Source of the DNA: Lysinibacillus sp. 2017
GTDB lineage: Bacteria; Bacillota; Bacilli; Bacillales_A; Planococcaceae
Direction of reading: 5' to 3'
Assembly: GCF_003073375.1 (NCBI RefSeq)
Contig: NZ_CP029002.1
Location: 358,001 to 422,000, forward strand
Length of the DNA stretch: 64,000 nucleotides
In this document: positions 35,624 to 42,690 of the stretch, piece after piece
How the letters are laid out: every line of letters begins with the position of its first letter
Numbering within the stretch: the stretch's first letter is position 1
Position numbers and translations under genes: made by a program
The notes under the pieces: generated by a model
Databases searched by the model: none
Told to the model about the DNA's origin: nothing
The model's input: only the letters and a program-made list of their open reading frames with translations

Positions 35624-36172
35624 ATGAACGAACTATTAAACAACTTGTACGAAGAATACAACCGTTACATTTATCACCTATGCCTAAAATTAACACGTAA
35701 TCAAAATGAAGCAGAAGACTTAATGCAAGAAGTTTGGGTAAAGGTTGTACGCTACGAAGCATCTGTAACAGAAGTGGACCACGTGAAAGCATGGCTTACA
35801 ACGATTACAATGAATACATTCCGCGACCGCTATCGCAAAAATGTTCGTCGTAGCAAATATATGATGAATCAACCTGAACAATTAGACGTACCGATTTTAG
35901 ATTTGGTTCCCAATAATGAAATTTCTACAGAAGAAATGATTGAAAAAACAGAGATTACAAAAATAGTTCAAGAAAAAATGGTCCAATTGGATTCAATTTA
36001 TCAAAAAACATTATGGTATTTTTACGTGGATCAATTTTCATTAGCTGAGATTTCAGAGCTGATGAAAGTATCGATTGGTACGGTTAAGTCTCGTTTATTC
36101 CGAGCAAAAGCACGCTTAAAGGAAATTCTATTATCTGATGTTGGCGTGAAAGACGCATTATTACCAGCTTAA
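35624..36172 (+). CDS. ECF-type RNA polymerase sigma factor
   Basis: 182 residues, sigma-70 family group 4. Region 2: YIYHLCLKLTRNQNEAEDLM, QEVWVKVVRY, then KAWLTTITMNTFRDRYRK. Region 4: QKTLWYFYVDQFSLAEISEL, MKVSIGTVKSRLFRAKARLK. It should redirect RNA polymerase to a stress or envelope regulon. No anti-sigma gene lies next to it: a terminator follows at once. Control is therefore unclear; see the direct repeats upstream. SD GGAGGACAAT precedes the ATG. Confidence 0.9.
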   Translation: MNELLNNLYEEYNRYIYHLCLKLTRNQNEAEDLMQEVWVKVVRYEASVTEVDHVKAWLTTITMNTFRDRYRKNVRRSKYMMNQPEQLDVPILDLVPNNEISTEEMIEKTEITKIVQEKMVQLDSIYQKTLWYFYVDQFSLAEISELMKVSIGTVKSRLFRAKARLKEILLSDVGVKDALLPA

Positions 36173-36183
36173 TAAATAGAACG

Positions 36184-36217
36184 AAAGCCATGGCAAAAGG
36201 TTGCCATGGCTTTTTTA
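36184..36217 (+). terminator. Terminator of sigma factor gene
   Basis: 12-bp stem AAAGCCATGGCA / TGCCATGGCTTT then T run. Confidence 0.85.
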
Positions 36218-36259
36218 ATACGCAAGCCATTGTGAATTTGGAATAATTTAAATTGAAAG

Positions 36260-36274
36260 TGAGAATCATTATCG
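36260..36274. promoter_or_regulatory. Candidate Fur box
   Basis: TGAGAAT-C-ATTATCG matches 13 of 15 bases of the Bacillus 7-1-7 Fur consensus TGATAATNATTATCA. It lies 63 bp before the ferredoxin-NADP reductase start. Confidence 0.65.
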
Positions 36275-36336
36275 ATATACTAAAGGCAATGAGATATATG
36301 AAATAGGATGTTAATGATACTTTTGGAGGAATACAG

Positions 36337-37374
36337 ATGGAACTTTATGATGTAACAATTATTGGTGGCGGTCCTGCTGGTTTATATAGTGCATTTTATA
36401 GCGGTTTACGTACGATGAAAACAAAAATACTTGAATTCCAACCCGAACTTGGAGGGAAAGTTAATATTTATCCTGAAAAAATGCTTTGGGATATCGGAGG
36501 ACAACCGCCCATTCAAGCACAATACTTTATTAAAAACTTAATCGAGCAAGCGCAAATCTTCTCACCAACGATTTGCTTAAATACGAAAGTAGATACAATT
36601 AAAAAAGAAGAAAAGTATTTCGTTATTGAAACGGCAACGGGCGAAAAACATTATTCGAAAACAATTATCGTAGCAGTCGGTGGGGGGATTTTAAGCCCAA
36701 TTAAGCTTGATATTGAAGGTGCAGAAAAGTATGAAATGACGAACTTGCATTACACAATTTTAGGGCTAGAACGTTTCCGTGATAAATCAGTTCTTGTATC
36801 TGGTGGCGGGAATGGCGCGATTGATTGGGCAGTGGAATTATTATATGTGGCAAAGGAAGTAACCGTTGTTTATCGAAAAGATCAGCTTACTGCACATGAA
36901 GCGCAAATCGAAAAATTAAAGCAGCATGGTGTGACTATCATGCTAAATGCTGAAATTCAAACAGTCCTATCTAACCGTGAAAAAACGGCTATTGAGCAAG
37001 TAATCATTGATCAAAATGGTGAAAAGCATACGTTGACAGTAGATGATGTGTTAATCAGCCACGGGTATAACCGTGAAACTTCATTAACTTATGATGAAAA
37101 AAATCATCCGGATTTGAAAGATGACTATTATTTAATGAGTGAAGGTAAATGTAAAACGTCAGTACCTGGAATTTTTGGAGCAGGGGACATTATTAGCTAC
37201 GATGATAAAGTGAACCTTCTTGTCGGAACTTTCCAAGATGCCGTATTAGCAGTGAATAGTGCGAAATTATATATTGAACCTGAAGCCAATGCGTACGGAA
37301 TGGTGTCGTCACATAATGATATGTTCAATGAAAAAAATCGTAAAATTTTAGAAGAGACTTTTGCAAAACAATAG
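36337..37374 (+). CDS. Ferredoxin/flavodoxin-NADP(+) reductase (thioredoxin-reductase-like, YcgT/YumC type)
   Basis: 345 residues. FAD motif TIIGGGPAGLYSAFYSGLR at the N-terminus, NADPH motif VLVSGGGNGAIDWAVELL, and GIFGAGDIISYDDKVNLLVG near the C-terminus. The CxxC pair of true thioredoxin reductases is missing, as expected for this FNR type, which passes electrons between NADPH and ferredoxin or flavodoxin. The Fur box upstream suggests induction in iron limitation, as recalled for B. subtilis ycgT, perhaps for iron release from siderophores or heme. SD GGAGG precedes the ATG. Confidence 0.9.
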   Translation: MELYDVTIIGGGPAGLYSAFYSGLRTMKTKILEFQPELGGKVNIYPEKMLWDIGGQPPIQAQYFIKNLIEQAQIFSPTICLNTKVDTIKKEEKYFVIETATGEKHYSKTIIVAVGGGILSPIKLDIEGAEKYEMTNLHYTILGLERFRDKSVLVSGGGNGAIDWAVELLYVAKEVTVVYRKDQLTAHEAQIEKLKQHGVTIMLNAEIQTVLSNREKTAIEQVIIDQNGEKHTLTVDDVLISHGYNRETSLTYDEKNHPDLKDDYYLMSEGKCKTSVPGIFGAGDIISYDDKVNLLVGTFQDAVLAVNSAKLYIEPEANAYGMVSSHNDMFNEKNRKILEETFAKQ

Positions 37375-37376
37375 AC

Positions 37377-37412
37377 AAAAAAATGCTAGCCATCATTGGC
37401 TAGCATTTTTTA
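37377..37412. terminator. Bidirectional terminator
   Basis: 15-bp stem AAAAATGCTAGCCA / TGGCTAGCATTTTT with a 4-nt loop, between the reductase and the convergent marR gene. Confidence 0.88.
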
Positions 37413-37835
37413 TAGTCTCGCACATTTTTCGAATATATTGGTTAAGGTTTTTAGTTCATCTTCGGACAACATGCCAAACAGATTCTCTAATACGGCATCC
37501 ACTTGCTGGCGCGTATGTTCGAGCATTTGGATACCGGCACCTGTAATATGAATTTGAGAAGCGCGGCGATCCGTTTCATGTTGCGTCTTTTCGATTAATC
37601 CTGCTTTAATCAGCTTCGTTGTTAAAACCGTGACACCACCCGTAGTAACCTTTAACTTTTCAGCAATGGCAGAGGGGCGCTTCGGACCTTCTGTGTGAAG
37701 GAAAGCCAATATCAAAATATGAGATTTAGAAAAGCCAAGCAGATCGTGACTGTTCCATTGATTCGCAATTTTGCGTTCTAAAGAAGTCATCGTTTCAAAA
37801 AGTGTCGATAATTGCTCGCGTTTAGGCTCATTCAT
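37410..37835 (-). CDS. MarR family regulator
   Basis: 141 residues. Winged HTH: FLHTEGPKRPSAIAEKLKVT, TGGVTVLTTKLIKAGLIEK, wing with TDRRASQIHITGAG. MarR dimers usually repress genes for stress or efflux and respond to small molecules. The ATG at 37835 has TTGGAG upstream; a TTG further out would overlap this SD. It follows the Spx-like gene by 24 bp on the same strand, so the two are probably co-transcribed. Confidence 0.88.
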   Translation of the reverse strand: MNEPKREQLSTLFETMTSLERKIANQWNSHDLLGFSKSHILILAFLHTEGPKRPSAIAEKLKVTTGGVTVLTTKLIKAGLIEKTQHETDRRASQIHITGAGIQMLEHTRQQVDAVLENLFGMLSEDELKTLTNIFEKCARL

Positions 37836-37859
37836 AAGTGTCAACTCCAAATGTAATCG

Positions 37860-38261
37860 CTATTCTACGGCCAGTTGTTGTAGTGCATTTAATTCAAATG
37901 CACGCACCTTACGTGGAATGAAACGGCGAATGTCCATTTCGTTATAGCCGATTTGAATGCGTTTTTCATCAAGTAAAATAGGGCTACGCAACATACGTGG
38001 ATGTTGCTGAATTAAATTATAGAGCTCTTGAATTGAAAGTTGGTCGATATCAACGGCTAAGTTTTTGAAATCATTTGAGTTTGTTGCAATGATTTCATCG
38101 GTGCCATCTTCTGTCATACTTAAAATATGTTTAAATTCAGCTAATGTTAAAGGTTGAGAAGTTGTTCTCTTTTCCGTGTAAGCAATGTTGTTTTCATTTA
38201 ACCATTTTAATGCTTTTCGTGATGAGGAACAGCTTGATTGAGTATAGATTGTTACTGTCAT
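37860..38261 (-). CDS. Spx/ArsC family protein with CSSS motif
   Basis: 133 residues. It matches Spx closely in the second half (RSPILLDEKRIQIGYNEMDIRRFIPRKVRAFEL) and in TDEIIATNSNDFKNL. The N-terminal redox site is CSSS (YTQSSCSSSRKALKWL) instead of the CxxC switch of Spx, so it has lost the disulphide partner. It may still bind the RNA polymerase alpha C-terminal domain, or act with other thiols. ATG at 38261 has GCGAGGA upstream. It is first in a likely two-gene unit with marR. Confidence 0.85.
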   Translation of the reverse strand: MTVTIYTQSSCSSSRKALKWLNENNIAYTEKRTTSQPLTLAEFKHILSMTEDGTDEIIATNSNDFKNLAVDIDQLSIQELYNLIQQHPRMLRSPILLDEKRIQIGYNEMDIRRFIPRKVRAFELNALQQLAVE

Positions 38262-38330
38262 GTTTTTTCCTCGCTTTCCCATAATCGTTTGGTGATAGCT
38301 TAGTTGTAAGACATTTATCTGTAAATATAT

Positions 38331-38342
38331 CTTACCAGTAAG
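38331..38342. promoter_or_regulatory. Possible operator upstream of spx-marR pair
   Basis: CTTAC-CA-GTAAG inverted repeat 69 bp before the spx-like start, with another GTAAG nearby at about 38307. It could bind the co-encoded MarR protein; only symmetry supports this. Confidence 0.25.
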
Positions 38343-38473
38343 CTACTTGTGTTGCAACTGTTATTTGAGTTTTATTTCCATTATATGTTTACCCGTTTTA
38401 CTAATAATTTATACGTATTTGAAAATAAAAAGTTTCAGTTTTTATATTACAGTTTTGTAAAGAAACTGTGACA

Positions 38474-38735
38474 GTGTTGCAAGCAAAGGCGCCGTTTGTT
38501 TAATAGAACGAATCTGCTAAATATAGTGAGGCAAGGGAATTGTCATAGCTAGTCCTATTTAAGGGGCTAAGGAAGTGTATGGGGTTTGGCGGGCTAAGTG
38601 CATGAATCGCACAGCTTTGTTGCACAAATCTGTACGACTCATCTTTGCGCTTTATGCAAAGCCTGCCAAATAAGGCATAGTCTATTAAATTGTGTTTAAA
38701 GAAGTAAGGCACTGTTGCAAGCAAAGGCGCCGTTC
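38474..38735 (+). repeat. Structured repeat, single A-type unit
   Basis: GTTGCAAGCAAAGGCGCCGTT occurs at 38476-38496 and 38714-38734 (period 238). Between them is a long hairpin (38585-38670) with outer arms TTTGGCGGGC / GCCTGCCAAA, a GTTGCAC loop and TGTACGACTC. This is the same family as the array at 54065-55560. It is non-coding. Confidence 0.8.
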
Positions 38736-38810
38736 ATAAATAAAATGAATTTGCTAAATAAAGCAATTGAAATGCAGTGATAATACCTTAATCATTTACA
38801 TAGGAATAGC

Positions 38811-39400
38811 TATTTTTTTTAGAAGACCGCGCCTTGCTTAGCATAGCGCCTACGGTATTTTAAAAAGGTTGGTAAAGACACACCTGATATCGGCGGGCCT
38901 TACACACAGCACAAAGAACATTCGCGAAAGACTCTGCAAAGAGGCTTTGTGAATGTGTGCTGAGCCCGCCGAATGACTATCCCCAAATCCCCACTATTTT
39001 AGAAGGAAATGCTTTGATATATAGAAAAACCTGCGCCTTGCGATAGCACAGCGCCTACGATATTTAAAAAGGTTGGTAAAGACACACCTGATATCGGCGG
39101 GCCTTACACACAGCACAAAGAACATTCGCGAAAGACTCTGCAAAGAGGCTTTGTGAATGTGTGCTGAGCCTGCCGAATGATTATCCCGAAATATCCACTA
39201 TTTTAGAAGGAAATGCTTTGATATATAGAAAAACCTGCGCCTTGCGATAGCACAGCGCCTACGATATTTAAAAAGGTTGGTAAAGACACACCTGATATCG
39301 GCGGGCCTTACACACAGCACAAAGAACATTCGCGAAAGACTCTGCAAAGAGGCTTTGTGAATGTGTGCTGAGCCCGCCAAATGACTACCCCAAATCCCAC
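38811..39400 (-). repeat. Three tandem 204-bp structured repeats (D type)
   Basis: The string AAAAAGGTTGGTAAAGACA starts at 38862, 39066 and 39270, an exact 204-bp period. Each unit has a hairpin with outer stem GGCGGGCC / GAGCCCGCC and long inner stem CAGCACA...CATTCGCGAAAG / CTTTGTGAATG...TGTGCTG, plus a smaller GCGCC...AGCGC hairpin. The reverse complement ends TTCTTTGTGCTGTGTGTAAG, then GCCCGCC, as in A-type units, so these lie in opposite orientation. No gene is credible in 38262-39486. Confidence 0.85.
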
Positions 39401-39439
39401 TTTATTAGAAAAACAAGCATTTATGAAGTTGCCCAATAG

Positions 39440-39472
39440 AAAAAAGCACCCCCAATAAAAATTGAGCGTGCT
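39440..39472 (-). terminator. Terminator of ABC-F gene
   Basis: Minus strand AGCAC..CAAT / ATTG..GTGCT then T6, 15 bp after the stop. Confidence 0.65.
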
Positions 39473-39486
39473 AACTACTGAAATTA

Positions 39487-41067
39487 TTACTTAAATTCGT
39501 TTAACTCGTTTGTTTCACCCGTTGTGAACCAATCTTGGACGTTCCAAATTTTCGATACTAATCCGTCGTAGAATTCAGGTTCATGTGATACGAGAACGAT
39601 TGTCCCTTTGAATTCTTTCATGGCACGTTTTAATTCTTCTTTTGCATCCACGTCTAAGTGGTTTGTTGGTTCGTCAAAGATTAAGATGTTCGCAGGGTCC
39701 ATCATTAATTTACATAAACGTACTTTTGCTTGTTCCCCACCTGATAATGAGTTCAATGGGCGTGTAATGTGATCTGTTTTTAAACCAGCTTTTGCTAATG
39801 CTGCACGGACAGATGCTTGCTCCATAGAAGGGAAGGCATTCCATACGTCGTCAATTGGTGTAATTTTGTCTGCTTTTACTTCTTGTTCGAAGTATGAAGG
39901 CTCCAGATAATCACCTAAAATAACCTTCCCATCAAGTGGTTGTACTTTACCAAGCATTGTTTTTAGTAATGTTGATTTACCAACACCGTTCATGCCGACA
40001 AGGGCAATCTTTTCACCGCGCTCGATTTCGAATGTAAGTGGTGGAAGTAAAGGTTTTTCTTTATCGTAACCAATGACTAAGTTCATTGCTTCTACTACAT
40101 AGCGGCTAGGTGTGCGCGCTTCTTTAAAGCCAAATTCAGGCTTCACAGCTGTTTCAGGGCGGTCAATACGCTCTAAACGGCCAAGTTGTTTTTCGCGAGA
40201 TTTTGCACGGCCAGAAGTTGAATAACGCGCTTTGTTACGATTGATGAAGTCTTCTTGTTTTTTGATGAACTCTTGTTGCTTTTCGTATGCGTCGATATGC
40301 TGACGTTTATTGATCTCAGCAAGCTCTAAGAATTTTTCATAAGTTGCTGTGTAACGTGTTAATTTAGAGAACTCCAATTGGAAAATGACATCTACCGTTT
40401 CATTCATAAATTCTGTATCATGCGAAATTAAAAGGAATGCATGTGGATAGTTTTTCAAATAGTTCTTTAACCAAGTGACATGCTCTTCATCAAGATAGTT
40501 GGTAGGCTCATCTAGTAATAATACTTTTGGTTTTTCAAGTAAAAGTTTTGCTAGTAAAACTTTCGTACGTTGACCACCAGAAAGGGCTGCTACATCACGT
40601 TCAAGGCCAATAGCGTCTAAACCTAAACCACGTGCTACATCTTCGATTTTCATATCTAATGTGTAGAAATCACCTGCATCTAGTGCATCTTGAATTTCAG
40701 CCATATCTGCTAATAATTGGTCAAAATCAGCGTCTGGCTCAGACATTTTCGCTGTGATGGCATTTAATTCTTCTTCTTTTTTGTATAAAGGAAGGAAGGC
40801 ATCGCGTAAGGCGTCGCGCATTGTACGGCCGGCAGTAAGGACAGTATGTTGATCTAAATAGCCGTAATGTGTATTTGGTAGCCATTCTACTTTCCCTTCA
40901 TCATGAATGGCTTGGCCAGTGATGATGCTCATTAATGTTGATTTACCAACACCATTTGCACCAACTAAACCAATGTGATCACCTTCAACTAAACGAAACG
41001 TTACGTCTTTAAATAATGTACGGTCACCAAATGAATGACCTAAATTTTCAACTGTTAAAATTGCCAT
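39487..41067 (-). CDS. ABC-F family ATPase
   Basis: 526 residues, two ABC domains and no membrane segment. Walker A GANGVGKSTL and GMNGVGKSTL, signatures LSGGQRTK and LSGGEQAK, Walker B LLLDEPTNYLD and LIFDEPTNHLD, joined by a charged linker (residues ~240-310, NKARYSTSGRAKSREKQLGR). ABC-F proteins act on ribosomes, relieving stalls or protecting against antibiotics. There is no sign of a resistance-type extended linker or attenuator leader, so a housekeeping paralogue is more likely. SD GGAGGAATAT precedes the ATG. Confidence 0.92.
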   Translation of the reverse strand: MAILTVENLGHSFGDRTLFKDVTFRLVEGDHIGLVGANGVGKSTLMSIITGQAIHDEGKVEWLPNTHYGYLDQHTVLTAGRTMRDALRDAFLPLYKKEEELNAITAKMSEPDADFDQLLADMAEIQDALDAGDFYTLDMKIEDVARGLGLDAIGLERDVAALSGGQRTKVLLAKLLLEKPKVLLLDEPTNYLDEEHVTWLKNYLKNYPHAFLLISHDTEFMNETVDVIFQLEFSKLTRYTATYEKFLELAEINKRQHIDAYEKQQEFIKKQEDFINRNKARYSTSGRAKSREKQLGRLERIDRPETAVKPEFGFKEARTPSRYVVEAMNLVIGYDKEKPLLPPLTFEIERGEKIALVGMNGVGKSTLLKTMLGKVQPLDGKVILGDYLEPSYFEQEVKADKITPIDDVWNAFPSMEQASVRAALAKAGLKTDHITRPLNSLSGGEQAKVRLCKLMMDPANILIFDEPTNHLDVDAKEELKRAMKEFKGTIVLVSHEPEFYDGLVSKIWNVQDWFTTGETNELNEFK

Positions 41068-41107
41068 GTATATTCCTCCGAATGTTTAAAATATCTATTA
41101 TTTACTC

Positions 41108-41139
41108 AAAAAAAACTCGCAGGCCTATAATGCTGCGAG
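41108..41139 (-). terminator. Terminator overlapping the SE1832 gene end
   Basis: Minus strand CTCGCAG / CTGCGAG hairpin followed by T8; the stem begins inside the last codons of the gene. Confidence 0.8.
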
Positions 41140-41310
41140 CTGTTTATTTAGTTCTGCAAGTCTTACTTCCATATTTTCAAGACGTACAAGCGCTTGTTTC
41201 ACTGAATCTGGATGACCGACTGATTCTAGCTTTTCCATATCGCCTTGAAGATTGATATAATCCATCTTTAATTCAGCGATTTCTTGTTGTAGCTGGTCCT
41301 TTGTTAGCAT
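41125..41310 (-). CDS. SE1832 family protein
   Basis: 61 residues, almost entirely helical and charged (MLTKDQLQQEIAELKMDYIN, LQGDMEKLESVGHP, LVRLENMEVRLAELNKQL), a likely two-helix coiled coil. It matches the small SE1832 family of Staphylococcus and Bacillales as I remember it; the function is unknown. SD AAGGAGC lies before the ATG. Its terminator is embedded in the gene end, separating it from the ABC-F gene. Confidence 0.75.
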   Translation of the reverse strand: MLTKDQLQQEIAELKMDYINLQGDMEKLESVGHPDSVKQALVRLENMEVRLAELNKQLAAL

Positions 41311-41379
41311 TGTGATAGCTCCTTCTGATAACCAAAATTATTCTTTTAGTATTGTATCACAAGGCACAAGTTTTTTTCA

Positions 41380-42414
41380 CTATATGAGTGCAATATTATG
41401 ACGAGAATAAGCTAAATCGAGTAGCAAAGTTTGTAAAATTTCATTGTTCGTTAAGATTTCGAGCGAACGCTGCTTACGAACGGCTCTTTCTCGGCGTTGA
41501 TCATGTAATAACAGTTCCATGACAGCATTTTGCAAAATCGATTGTTTCATTTTTCTACCGAGCCCAATATGAATAAAACCATTAGCCTCTCGTGAAAATG
41601 CATAGCCTAGTTCAGATTCATGCTGTGCGGTTGTAATGCACGGAATACCAGCCGCGGCAATTTTATACGGTGTGTAATTCGAATTACAAATGATTAAGTC
41701 TGCTTGTGGCATTAGGTGAAGTAGGGCATCTGGACGTCGAACGATTTCGGTGTTACGTCGACTTAGGGCCATCATTTGCAAACTATCAACATCATGATGA
41801 TAGTCATCATCCACTGCAACGGAAATTTTCAACGGAATCTGAAGTTGTGTTAAATGACGTAGTGTACGGTACGTTAAATTATTTGCGTCCCCATCTTCAA
41901 ATGCAATGACGATATGAGGCAACGTATCTTTAATTGAACAATCAGGATTGGCGAGGATTCGTTTTGCGGTTGCTTCTAAGTTTGGTGGTACGGCAAATGC
42001 ATAGCTACCCGCAAGCTCATGTGCGAGTGGCTGCTCATAGGATTCTTCAAATAATGCGATTAAATGACAGTCTGTAAGCTGTGCACCGAGTCCAAAATCA
42101 TCAAAATGGACAAGCGTTGTGCAAAACGGACGAATCATTTCAATTTGCTCTACTTGCGTATCTTTTCCATCATGAATTACTAATTGCGGTTCGAGCTCCC
42201 GTAATTTTTTCTTAATTTCGTGAAAATGATCGAACAAAATAATCGTTAACTTCGTCTGTGCCAATTCATTAATGATTCGCGTATTGTTTGTCTTTATAAA
42301 AAGAAAAACGGTTTCCTCCTGCAAAAGGTTTGCTAAAGTGACCGCTCGTTCGAATGCATAAGTACCTTTCGTTTCGCAATGCTCCACGATCCATACAATT
42401 TTCTTTTTTGGCAA
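41380..42414 (-). CDS. PseG/SpsG-like glycosyltransferase-fold protein
   Basis: 344 residues with a GT-B-like plan: N-terminal Rossmann half (KKKIVWIVEHCETKGTYAFE), a middle linker, and C-terminal half with ADLIICNSNYTPYKIAAAGI, PCITTAQHESELGYAF, GFIHIGLGRKMKQ. This resembles PseG/SpsG nucleotide-sugar hydrolases or glycosyltransferases of surface-glycan pathways, but no sugar genes are adjacent. I start at TTG 42414 since AAAGGATGGG lies just upstream; the frame is open to 42576 but that part lacks an SD and looks like promoter DNA. An IS element lies just upstream (42691). Confidence 0.6.
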   Translation of the reverse strand: MPKKKIVWIVEHCETKGTYAFERAVTLANLLQEETVFLFIKTNNTRIINELAQTKLTIILFDHFHEIKKKLRELEPQLVIHDGKDTQVEQIEMIRPFCTTLVHFDDFGLGAQLTDCHLIALFEESYEQPLAHELAGSYAFAVPPNLEATAKRILANPDCSIKDTLPHIVIAFEDGDANNLTYRTLRHLTQLQIPLKISVAVDDDYHHDVDSLQMMALSRRNTEIVRRPDALLHLMPQADLIICNSNYTPYKIAAAGIPCITTAQHESELGYAFSREANGFIHIGLGRKMKQSILQNAVMELLLHDQRRERAVRKQRSLEILTNNEILQTLLLDLAYSRHNIALI

Positions 42415-42559
42415 TACAATCCCATCCTTTCCGCTATCCCTATAAAATATGGTAATTTGTCCGAAAGTATGTATAGAGAGAATATGGGATAAGGAAGAAA
42501 AATTTGAAAATAAAGGATCGTCGCCATAAGTTGGAGATGACATAATTTTGATTGAAAGT

Positions 42560-42690
42560 GATTCCTTTTTAATCAAGTCCGTTCTGCTACGCTACGGGGG
42601 ACGCTTTCCTGGGGGCGTGGCTCCATCTAACTTGTTACTTGCCTCTACGGCGGCAAGCAACAAGTGGATATTCCGCACACGCTTAATCGA
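42560..42690 (+). repeat. Left half of a GC-rich palindromic repeat split by the IS
   Basis: Contains GGGGGCGTGGCTCC (42611-42624) and a hairpin ACTTGTTACTTGCC / GGCAAGCAACAAGT (42630-42665). Its presumed other half, GGAGTCGCCCCC, is at 44349-44360 beyond the IS, so the IS seems inserted inside this element. Confidence 0.6.

Noticed and set aside
42415-42576. N-terminal extension of the PseG/SpsG-like protein
   Set aside because: A good SD lies before TTG 42414, and the extra sequence looks like promoter DNA with no family similarity.
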